A stretch of 5,402 bases of DNA from Polaromonas sp. (GTDB lineage: Bacteria; Pseudomonadota; Gammaproteobacteria; Burkholderiales; Burkholderiaceae_C). Positions within the stretch are counted from its first letter, which is position 1, and every line of letters starts with the position of its first letter. Location of the stretch: NCBI GenBank assembly GCA_028292345.1, contig JAQGMN010000266.1, positions 1 to 5,402 on the forward strand. Reading direction: 5' to 3'. Below, in pieces: positions 1-5,402 of this stretch. The notes under the pieces were generated by a model. The model was not told the origin of the DNA and did no database searches. It saw only the letters and a list, made by a program, of their open reading frames with translations. Both the position numbers and the translations under genes were made by a program.

Positions 1-654
1 GCGATTTCCTTCGAGACCGGCGCGGCCATGATGCTCAAGGGCCTGACCGCGCAATACCTGCTGCGCCGCACCCAGCCGCAGGGCGGGCTCAAGGAAGGCG
101 ACTTCGTGCTGTTCCATGCGGCGGCCGGCGGCGTCGGCCTGATCGCCTGCCAGTGGGCCCACGCCATGGGCCTGCAGCTGATCGGCACCGCCGGCTCGGA
201 CGAGAAATGCGCGCTGGCCAGGGAACATGGCGCGGCCTTCGCCATCAACTACGCAACGGAAGATTTCGTCGCCCGCGTCAAGGACATCACCGGCGGCCAG
301 GGCGTCAAGGTGGTGTATGACTCGGTCGGCAAGGACACCTTCGACCGCTCGCTCGACTGCCTGCGGCCCTTCGGCCTGATGGCCAGCTTTGGCAATTCTT
401 CCGGCCCGGTCGCGCCGTTCTCGCCCGGCATCCTGGGCCCCAAGGGCTCGCTGTATGTGACGCGCCAGACGCTGTTCAGCCACATCACCACGCGTGAAAG
501 CACGCAGGAAATGGCCGACGACCTGTTCGAGATGGTCGGCAGCGGCAAGGTGAAGATCCGCATCGACCAGCGCTTTGCCCTGGCCGACGTGGCCGAGGCG
601 CACCGCGCCCTCGAAGCGCGCAAGACCACCGGCTGCACCATCCTGACGCTGTAG
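1..654 (+). CDS. qor: NADPH:quinone oxidoreductase, zinc-free MDR family (5'-truncated by window edge)
   Basis: This is a soluble medium-chain dehydrogenase/reductase predicted to reduce quinones with NADPH in the cytoplasm. The frame is open from base 1 to the TAG at 652-654 and gives 217 residues. E. coli Qor has about 327, so roughly 110 N-terminal residues, most of the GroES-like catalytic fold, lie left of the window; the ATG at 28 is internal. The visible part starts in the conserved AAMMLKGLTAQYLL stretch. It then has the Rossmann nucleotide-binding motif HAAAGGVG (visible residues 39-46), INY (82-84), VVYDSVG (104-110), SLDCLRPFGLMASFGNSSG (117-135), GSLYVTR (149-155) and ITTRE (162-166). 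These blocks match the E. coli Qor pattern closely, as I recall it. No zinc-ligand cysteine cluster is seen in the visible part, which fits the zinc-free subfamily. The physiological quinone cannot be read from sequence. No frameshift is seen. The next gene starts 137 bp downstream, so it is probably a separate unit. Confidence 0.93.
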   Translation, partial: AISFETGAAMMLKGLTAQYLLRRTQPQGGLKEGDFVLFHAAAGGVGLIACQWAHAMGLQLIGTAGSDEKCALAREHGAAFAINYATEDFVARVKDITGGQGVKVVYDSVGKDTFDRSLDCLRPFGLMASFGNSSGPVAPFSPGILGPKGSLYVTRQTLFSHITTRESTQEMADDLFEMVGSGKVKIRIDQRFALADVAEAHRALEARKTTGCTILTL

Positions 655-702
655 GCTTTTGCGGGCCGGCGCAGGATGCGGCGAGCTGGCGGGCAAGCGC
701 GG

Positions 703-730
703 CGGTAAATCTGGTTAAACCTCGGTAAAG
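703..730 (+). repeat. Three spaced GGTAAA-like words in the leader
   Basis: GGTAAA occurs at 704-709 and 724-729, each preceded by C (CGGTAAA at 703-709 and 723-729). A variant, GGTTAAA, lies between them at 713-719. The words begin 9 and 11 bp apart, close to one helical turn, so they would lie on one face of the DNA. This could be a regulator or polymerase contact site, or chance in an AT-richer island. I recognise no known operator here. Confidence 0.25.
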
Positions 731-747
731 TCGGGCCGGAATTCAAC

Positions 748-761
748 TGCCGGCGCCGGCA
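748..761. repeat. 14-bp perfect GC-rich palindrome
   Basis: TGCCGGCGCCGGCA reads identically on both strands, with its centre between 754 and 755. It lies 30 bp before the chosen start codon of the DUF1800 gene. It could be an operator half-site pair or a small hairpin in the 5' untranslated RNA. In DNA this rich in GGC/GCC, chance is a real alternative. Confidence 0.4.
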
Positions 762-780
762 ATGCGTTACAAATGGCTGC

Positions 781-785
781 AGGAG
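781..785 (+). promoter_or_regulatory. Ribosome binding site deciding the DUF1800 start
   Basis: AGGAG sits 6 bases before the ATG at 792, an ideal Shine-Dalgarno arrangement. The alternative in-frame ATG at 762 is preceded by the GC palindrome and has no Shine-Dalgarno. This supports 792 as the start. Confidence 0.75.
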
Positions 786-791
786 ATTCCC

Positions 792-2249
792 ATGCCCATA
801 GCCTTCGCCGCGATCCGCTGCAGCATTGCGATTCTGGCAAGCCTGGCCGGCCTCGGGGCCTGCGCGCAAAACGGGAGCGCGCCAATCGGTCCTGACAGCG
901 CGGGTCCTGAAGCCGCCTGGCGCGCCAGTTCCCGGCTGGGCTATGCGCCCACGCCTTCATTTGCCATGGCGGCCGGTGCGGCGCCGACAGGCTGGGCCTT
1001 GCAGCAGATCGAGGCGGCTCATGCGGCCAGCAGGCGGGCACCCGCCATTCCGCAGGAACTGGCACGCTTCAATGCGCCGATGGCCGATCTGGCGCGCGAC
1101 GTTCTGGCTGAACGCGAAGCCCGCCAGGTGCTGCGCGCGCAGAACGTCGCGGCAGGCGCTGCCACGGCTTCGCCGGCCGCCGTCATGGCAGGCGGGTTGC
1201 CGTTCAGCCGCGAGATGGCGCAGAGCGCTAGCGCCTGGCGGCTCATGGCCTGCAGCGATCCGGCAATCGAACAGCCCATGCTGGCCCGCATGACCGAATT
1301 CTGGTTCAACCACCTGAATGTGTCGGTGGGCAAGGCAACGGTGCGCCCGTTCGTCGGCCATTACCTGGTCAATGCCATCCGGGCCCATGCGCTCGGCCGC
1401 TTCGAGGACCTGCTGCTGGCCAGCGCCAGGCATCCGGCCATGCTGCTCTACCTGGACCAGTCGCAAAGCAGCAACCGCGGCCTGAATGAAAACTATGCGC
1501 GCGAACTGATGGAACTGCACACGCTGGGCGTTGGCGGGGGCTACACCCAGGGCGATGTGCGTGAGCTGGCCCGCATCCTGACCGGCTGGACGGTCGATCT
1601 GCCGGGCGGCGAAGGCTTTCGATTTGCCGAGCGGCGGCATGACACCGGCAGCAAGCGCTTCATGGGCCAGACCTATGCCAGCGCAGGCCAGAAGGAGGGC
1701 GAGGACGCCATCCGCTTTTTGGCGCGCCAGCCGGCCACGGCGCAGCGCATTGCCGGGCGGCTGGCGACGTTCTTTGTCGCCGACCAGCCGCCGGCCGCGC
1801 TGGTCGAGCAACTGGCCGCCACCTTCCTGGCCACGCAGGGCGACATTCGCGCGGTCATGCGCACGCTGGTCCAGTCGCCCGGCTTCTGGTCGGCGGACCA
1901 CCGGCTTTTCAAGACGCCGATGGACTTTGCCTGCTCGGCCCTCACGGTGGCGGGGGGCGTGACGGACCCGCAGGGCATTCCCCAGACGCTGGGTTTCCTG
2001 GCCCAGGCCGGCCAGCCCCTGCACGGCTGGCAGACGCCCGACGGCTACCAAACCGACGCGGCCACCTGGCTGGCGCCCGAAGCGCTGACGCGGCGCGCCG
2101 ACTTCGCCATGGGCCTGGCCCGGCGCATTCCCGAGCCGGTGTACCTGAAGGCCTATCTCAGCGACGCCACACTGGCGCGGGTGGACCGTGAGCCGCTGCC
2201 GCTGCGCACCGGCCTGATGCTTGCCAGCCCCGATTTCATGCGCAAATAA
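792..2249 (+). CDS. DUF1800 family protein, predicted lipoprotein
   Basis: This is a 485-residue member of the DUF1800 family, whose biochemical function is not established. The start at 792 is preferred over 762 because of the AGGAG at 781-785. Residues 1-24 form a hydrophobic signal (only charge R9) ending in the lipobox L21-G22-A23-C24. Ala at +2 would, by the usual Lol rule, send a lipoprotein to the outer membrane; this is prediction. Family hallmarks run along the rest of the protein: FWFNHLNVS (170-178), LLYLDQSQSSNRGLNENYAR (218-237), ELMELHTLGV (238-247), GGYTQGDVRELARILTGWT (249-267), RHDTGSKRFMGQTY (282-295), GDIRAVMRTL (350-359), FKTPMDF (373-379) and TPDGYQTDAATWL (415-427). The length is normal and the frame intact. 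It lies 18 bp before a DUF1501 gene in the same frame, the usual partner of this family, so the two are probably co-transcribed. The weak positive charge before the signal core makes the lipoprotein call less certain than the family call. Confidence 0.92.
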   Translation: MPIAFAAIRCSIAILASLAGLGACAQNGSAPIGPDSAGPEAAWRASSRLGYAPTPSFAMAAGAAPTGWALQQIEAAHAASRRAPAIPQELARFNAPMADLARDVLAEREARQVLRAQNVAAGAATASPAAVMAGGLPFSREMAQSASAWRLMACSDPAIEQPMLARMTEFWFNHLNVSVGKATVRPFVGHYLVNAIRAHALGRFEDLLLASARHPAMLLYLDQSQSSNRGLNENYARELMELHTLGVGGGYTQGDVRELARILTGWTVDLPGGEGFRFAERRHDTGSKRFMGQTYASAGQKEGEDAIRFLARQPATAQRIAGRLATFFVADQPPAALVEQLAATFLATQGDIRAVMRTLVQSPGFWSADHRLFKTPMDFACSALTVAGGVTDPQGIPQTLGFLAQAGQPLHGWQTPDGYQTDAATWLAPEALTRRADFAMGLARRIPEPVYLKAYLSDATLARVDREPLPLRTGLMLASPDFMRK

Positions 2250-2267
2250 AACCGAACCTCCACCGCC

Positions 2268-3671
2268 ATGCACACCTCGACCACTTCAATTCCCGGCCTG
2301 CCGCGCCGCCGCAGCCTGCTCGGCCTGGGCGCGTTGTCGGCGCTGGCGCTTGCCAGCGGACCGCGCGTGTGGGCGCAGCCCGCGCCCGCTGGCGGCAAAA
2401 CGCCGCTGGACGGCGGGCGGCTGGTGGTGGTGTTTCTGCGCGGCGCGTACGACGGACTGTCGGCTTTCGTTCCCTATGCCGATCCTGACTACCACGCCAT
2501 TCGCCCCAACATCGCGATTCCCGCGCCCGACGGCACGGCGCAAACCAGCCTGCGGCTCGATGCCACGTTTGCCCTGCATCCCGCGCTCAGCCCCTTGCTG
2601 CCGCTGTGGCAGCAGGGCGTGCTCGGCTTCATTCCGGCCGCCGGGCTGCCCGCGCCCAACCGGTCGCACTTTGACGCCCAATACCAGATGGAGATCGCCG
2701 GGACCGGCCAGACCCGCAGCACGCCGGGCTGGCTCAACCGGGCGGCAGGGCTTGACGCCCGCCGCTCCCCTGACCCGGCAAGCGCAGGCGCTGCCGCCCT
2801 GGGTGTGGGCGAAGCCAATCCGGCCATCCTGGGCGGACCGGCTGCCATCCGGCTGATTCCGCGCGGGCAGGCGGCCGAGCGCACCGGCGTGCTGGCCAAC
2901 GACCGCACGCGCCAGGCCCTGCTCGACCTGTACGCCGGCAATGATGCGGTCAGCGAAGCGTTCCGGCAGGGCGCCGGCAGCCGCCAGCAAAGCGCGCAGG
3001 AGCTGGGCGCCGAAAAAATGATGGCTGAGCGCCACCGCGCCATGGTTCTGCCCCAAGACCCGCCCATGGCCGGGCGCGGCCTGGACCGTGACGGCGCGCC
3101 TGCCGATCCGCAGGCGCGGTCCGCGCAGATGCTCGCGGCCAGCAACGGCGCGGCCGACCCGGTCGGCCTGGAACTTGACGCGCAGCGCCTGGGCATCCTG
3201 ATGCGCAGCGACCGCCGCCTGCGGCTGGGTTTCCTGTCGGCGGGCGGCTGGGACACGCATGCCAACCAGGGCGCCGTCACCGGGCAACTGGCCGGCAACC
3301 TGGGCAGCCTGGGGCGCGGCATGGCCCGGTTGCGGCAGCATTTTTCGGAACCCGGCGACATCATCGTGGTGATGAGCGAGTTTGGCCGTACCAGCGCCGA
3401 GAACGGAACCCGCGGCACCGACCACGGCTTCGGCAATGCGCTGTGGCTGATCGGCAACCGCGTGGCCGGCGGCCGGTGGCATGGCGACTGGACCGGCCTG
3501 GCGCGCGGCAACCTCAACGAGGCGCGCGACCTGCCGGCGCATCACGATTACCGCGCGGTGCTGGCGCAGGTGCTGCGCGCCAGCTTTTCGCTGGGCGACT
3601 CGCAGCTCGCCGGCGTGCTGCCCGACACCCGGTGGGACAGCCGCCTCGATGGCCTGCTCCAAAAGGCTTGA
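2268..3671 (+). CDS. DUF1501 family protein with Tat signal peptide
   Basis: This 467-residue protein belongs to DUF1501, usually placed in the alkaline phosphatase/sulfatase-like superfamily; substrate and activity are unknown. The N-terminus has a twin-arginine signal: R13-R14-R15-S-L-L-G-L, then a hydrophobic core (about 17-30) and an AxA-type site V34-W35-A36 before Q37. This implies export in folded form by the Tat system. Conserved blocks follow: LVVVFLRGAYDGLSAFVPY (52-70), NRSHFDAQYQMEIAGTG (131-147), GGWDTHANQG (326-335), IIVVMSEFGRTSAENGTRG (365-383) leading into TDHGFG (384-389), and GGRWHGDWTGL (401-411). The aspartates and histidines in GGWDTH and GTDHG are the likely metal-binding candidates, by analogy with the superfamily. 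No clear Shine-Dalgarno precedes the ATG; with only 18 bp after the DUF1800 stop, translation is probably coupled. Length and frame are normal. Residues about 235-295 are low-complexity and polar, likely a surface segment. Confidence 0.92.
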   Translation: MHTSTTSIPGLPRRRSLLGLGALSALALASGPRVWAQPAPAGGKTPLDGGRLVVVFLRGAYDGLSAFVPYADPDYHAIRPNIAIPAPDGTAQTSLRLDATFALHPALSPLLPLWQQGVLGFIPAAGLPAPNRSHFDAQYQMEIAGTGQTRSTPGWLNRAAGLDARRSPDPASAGAAALGVGEANPAILGGPAAIRLIPRGQAAERTGVLANDRTRQALLDLYAGNDAVSEAFRQGAGSRQQSAQELGAEKMMAERHRAMVLPQDPPMAGRGLDRDGAPADPQARSAQMLAASNGAADPVGLELDAQRLGILMRSDRRLRLGFLSAGGWDTHANQGAVTGQLAGNLGSLGRGMARLRQHFSEPGDIIVVMSEFGRTSAENGTRGTDHGFGNALWLIGNRVAGGRWHGDWTGLARGNLNEARDLPAHHDYRAVLAQVLRASFSLGDSQLAGVLPDTRWDSRLDGLLQKA

Positions 3672-3679
3672 GCCAGCGT

Positions 3680-3697
3680 CGGCCTGGAATCAGGCTG
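3680..3697 (+). terminator. Hairpin just after the DUF1501 stop
   Basis: CGGCCTG (3680-3686) pairs with CAGGCTG (3691-3697) around the loop GAAT, giving seven pairs with one G-U. It begins 9 bases after the TGA at 3669-3671. No T run follows on the plus strand, so it does not qualify as a classical intrinsic terminator. It may protect the 3' end of the mRNA or act with Rho. Confidence 0.3.
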
Positions 3698-3704
3698 GAT
3701 GCAA

Positions 3705-3777
3705 TGAAATATTGATCAAAAAGACAGTTTGCGCAACTGGTGCATGCGCAGGCAGCTATCAAAAAAAGAGCATTTCA
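3705..3777. repeat. Imperfect palindromic intergenic repeat (REP-like)
   Basis: The outer arms TGAAAT (3705-3710) and ATTTCA (3772-3777) are inverted copies. Inside them, ATCAAAAA occurs twice in direct orientation (3715-3722 and 3758-3765). TGCGCA, itself palindromic, occurs at 3730-3735 and 3745-3750, near the centre. The right half, with GCGCAGGCAGCTATCAAAAA (3746-3765), resembles an intergenic element I recall as frequent in Comamonadaceae genomes, where the left half is usually a better mirror (GCTGCC...GCGC). Here the left half looks decayed. The right arm overlaps the stop codon of the convergent transporter gene (TGA, reverse of 3775-3777). The repeat-family claim is from memory; the internal symmetry is visible. 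Confidence 0.5.
3717..3739 (-). terminator. Possible intrinsic terminator for the Na/Pi transporter gene
   Basis: Read on the minus strand, CAGTT (3739-3735) pairs with AACTG (3729-3725) around the loop GCGCA, and TCTTTTTG follows at 3724-3717. A short stem followed by a T run fits a weak Rho-independent terminator about 36 bases after the transporter stop codon. The stem is only five pairs and AT-containing, and an alternative pairing between the two TGCGCA copies competes with it. Confidence 0.4.
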
Positions 3778-5402
3778 GGTTTTTTCAACCAGCGTGGCGG
3801 GCCGCAACCGGTTGGGCGCCAGCGCGCCGGCCGAATCCAGGATCGGGTAGGCGATCGAGCAGATGTGCGAGTTGATGCGTTTCAGGTCGCTGATCAGGTC
3901 GATGTGCAGCGAACTGGTTTCCTGGCTTTGCAGCGTGTTGGCCGACAGCCGGCCCAGGTGGCTGGTGGCATAGGCGCGCTCCAGGTCGCGAAAGCGCGCT
4001 TTTTCTTCGAGCAGCTTTTGCGCATCGCGCACATTGCCGTTCAGAAACACGCTCATGCCCAGCCGCAGGTTGTCGCGCAGCCGCTGATGCAACTCGGTGA
4101 TCTCGGCCATGCCGGCTTCCGAGAACTGGCGGCCGTGCTTGATCTTCTTGTCTTCGATGTCGATCAGCACCCGCTCGATGATGTCGCCGATCTGCTCCAT
4201 GTTGATGGTGAAGCTGATGATGTCGGTCCAGCGGCGGCTTTCCACCTCGTCCAGCGCTTCAAGCGAGATTTTCGTGAGGTAGTACTTGATCGACGAATAC
4301 AGCTCATCGACCGTGTCGTCCATCTTGCGCAGGGTTTCGGCCAGCCGCAGGTCGTCCTTGCGGATCACCTCGAGCATGCCGCGCAGCATGGTTTCGACCA
4401 CGTCGGCCTGGTGCAGGGCTTCCCTTGCCGCGCACGAAATCGCCAGCGACGGCGTGGCCAGGGCCGACGGGTCCAGGTGGTGCTGGCGGCCGCTGGCGCT
4501 GCCTTTCTCGGGTGTCGGCAGCAACTTTTGAACCCAGCGCGCAATCACCTGCGTCCAGCCGATGAACACCAGGCCAACCAGCACATTGAAGGTCAGGTGG
4601 AACATCACCACCACCGTCGCCGGCTCGCCCAGGTACGGGCGCACATGGCGCAGCCACAGCCCGACCAGAGGCGCGGCCATGGCAATTCCCAGCGCCTTGA
4701 ACATCAGGTTGCCCAGCGGCACCTGCCGAACCTCGATGGCCGAGCGCGCCGTGGTGATCACCGCCAGCAAACCGCTGCCCAGGTTGGCGCCCAGCACCAG
4801 GCCCAGGGCGACATCGCTGGGAATCACGCTGGTGCTGACCAGGGTGGCCGTCAGCAGCACCACGGCCAGGCTGGAATACGACACCACCGCCAGGAAGGCC
4901 CCGACGGTGATTTCAAGCAGCAGGTCGCTGCCCAGCGACTCCAGCAGCGCCTTGACGGCCGCCGCCTGGGTCAGCACCTGGGTGGATGCGCTGACCAGCC
5001 GCAGCGCCATCAGCATCAGGCCCAGGCCGATCAGCACCCGGCCGAAGCGCCCCGCATTGGTGTCCGGCCGCGAGATGAAGAGCACCACGCCCACGAAAAT
5101 GCACAGCGGCGACAGCCAGGACAGATCGAACGAGAACACCACCGCCATCATGCTGGTGCCGATGTCGGCGCCGAGCATCACGGCCAGCGCCAGCGGCAGC
5201 GACACCAGGCCCTGGCCGACAAAGGACGACACGATCAACGAGGTGGCGGTACTCGACTGCACCAGCGCGGTCACGCCGACGCCCGACAGGGCGGCCGTGA
5301 ACCGGTTGTGGGTGCTGCGGGCCAGGAACTGCCGCAAATTGGCGCCGAAGACGCGCAGGATGCCGGTGCGCACCAGGTGCGTTCCCCACACCAGCAGGGC
5401 AA
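3775..5402 (-). CDS. Na+/phosphate cotransporter family protein with PhoU-like C-terminal domain (5'-truncated by window edge)
   Basis: This is an inner-membrane protein of the NptA/YjbB type, related to Na+-coupled phosphate transporters; direction and substrate are not settled by sequence. The frame is open through the right edge: the codon at 5391-5389 is GTG, and upstream it reads A-L-L-V-W-G-T-H, the usual continuation of the first membrane helix, so the true start is probably 10-15 residues outside. Numbering from that Val as 1: the first Na_Pi_cotrans repeat has QSSTAT (45-50) and GADIGTSMMA (74-83). The second has SYSSLAVVLL (171-180) and GANLGSG (201-207), followed by FHLTFN (264-269). 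About eight hydrophobic segments end near 287. A cytoplasmic helical region follows (about 320-520), with MEQIGDIIERVLIDIEDKK (398-416) resembling the E-x-I-G-D signature of PhoU-like domains. Visible length is 538 residues, close to the 543 I recall for E. coli YjbB. It converges on the DUF1501 gene, and its stop codon lies inside a palindromic repeat. Its promoter is outside the window. Confidence 0.92.
   Translation of the reverse strand, partial: ALLVWGTHLVRTGILRVFGANLRQFLARSTHNRFTAALSGVGVTALVQSSTATSLIVSSFVGQGLVSLPLALAVMLGADIGTSMMAVVFSFDLSWLSPLCIFVGVVLFISRPDTNAGRFGRVLIGLGLMLMALRLVSASTQVLTQAAAVKALLESLGSDLLLEITVGAFLAVVSYSSLAVVLLTATLVSTSVIPSDVALGLVLGANLGSGLLAVITTARSAIEVRQVPLGNLMFKALGIAMAAPLVGLWLRHVRPYLGEPATVVVMFHLTFNVLVGLVFIGWTQVIARWVQKLLPTPEKGSASGRQHHLDPSALATPSLAISCAAREALHQADVVETMLRGMLEVIRKDDLRLAETLRKMDDTVDELYSSIKYYLTKISLEALDEVESRRWTDIISFTINMEQIGDIIERVLIDIEDKKIKHGRQFSEAGMAEITELHQRLRDNLRLGMSVFLNGNVRDAQKLLEEKARFRDLERAYATSHLGRLSANTLQSQETSSLHIDLISDLKRINSHICSIAYPILDSAGALAPNRLRPATLVEKT

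Larger units (their letters stand above)
655..791 (+). promoter_or_regulatory. Leader region upstream of the DUF1800-DUF1501 pair
   Basis: This 137-bp gap is the only plausible place for a promoter of the downstream pair. I find no convincing sigma-70 -35/-10 pair at proper spacing. The AT-richer patch at 703-730 and the GC palindrome at 748-761 are the only notable structure. I see no intrinsic terminator for qor: no GC hairpin followed by a T run. The role as a promoter region is inferred from position only. Confidence 0.35.

Noticed and set aside
655..791. Small RNA or riboswitch in the leader
   Set aside because: Only one short palindrome is visible. There is no multi-helix fold or recognisable conserved core.
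249..869. 206-codon minus-strand frame across the qor 3' end and the leader
   Set aside because: It is mostly the complement of qor, with an Arg/Ser/Pro-rich product and no motif. It gives no reason to call a gene in the leader.
957..2273. 438-codon open frame on the minus strand, opposite the DUF1800 gene
   Set aside because: Its codons align exactly with the sense codons, so its stops would need sense TTA, CTA or TCA, which are rare in this GC-rich DNA. The product is rich in Arg, Gln, Gly and His and matches no family I recognise.
2221..2856. 211-codon plus-strand frame overlapping the DUF1501 start
   Set aside because: The translation is a low-complexity Pro/Arg/Ala/Cys mixture typical of a shifted frame, and the overlapping frame is clearly the conserved gene.
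2286..3662. 458-codon open frame on the minus strand, opposite the DUF1501 gene
   Set aside because: Same codon-on-codon alignment and the same explanation. The sense protein has all family motifs over its whole length.
3680..3697. Strong intrinsic terminator for the plus-strand operon
   Set aside because: The hairpin is real but is followed by GATGCAATG, not a T run, so it is kept only as a low-confidence hairpin.
4304..4657. Additional minus-strand frame inside the transporter gene, and others such as 4913-5389
   Set aside because: Shifted-frame shadows of the transporter, rich in Gly, Arg, Ala and Pro.

Overview
The window is GC-rich (roughly two-thirds G+C by eye), densely coded and free of mobile elements. 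Strong GC bias at third codon positions and the protein types suggest a betaproteobacterium of the Burkholderiales. The intergenic repeat near 3705-3777 looks like a short element I remember as common in Comamonadaceae (Polaromonas, Rhodoferax, Acidovorax relatives). The family assignment rests on that memory and is tentative.

Layout: (1) 1-654, plus strand: the C-terminal two thirds of a zinc-free, NADPH-dependent quinone oxidoreductase of the Qor type, cut by the left edge. (2) 655-791: a noncoding leader with a 14-bp GC palindrome, three spaced GGTAAA-like words and a good ribosome binding site that moves the next gene's start to 792. (3) 792-2249 and 2268-3671, plus strand: a DUF1800 protein followed 18 bp later by a DUF1501 protein, a recurrent bacterial pair of unknown function. 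The first carries a lipoprotein-type signal and the second a twin-arginine signal, so both are predicted to leave the cytoplasm. (4) 3672-3774: a convergent intergenic region with hairpins and an imperfect palindromic repeat whose right arm includes the stop codon of the next gene. (5) 3775-5402, minus strand: a Na+/phosphate cotransporter family protein with a C-terminal PhoU-like domain, whose first residues lie beyond the right edge.

The three units (qor, DUF1800-DUF1501, Na/Pi transporter) look functionally independent. The only obvious partnership is DUF1800 with DUF1501. I see no CRISPR, tRNA, rRNA, insertion sequence, phage or toxin/defence gene, and no convincing new system. The parts most worth a second look are the exported DUF1800/DUF1501 pair and the intergenic palindromic repeat.
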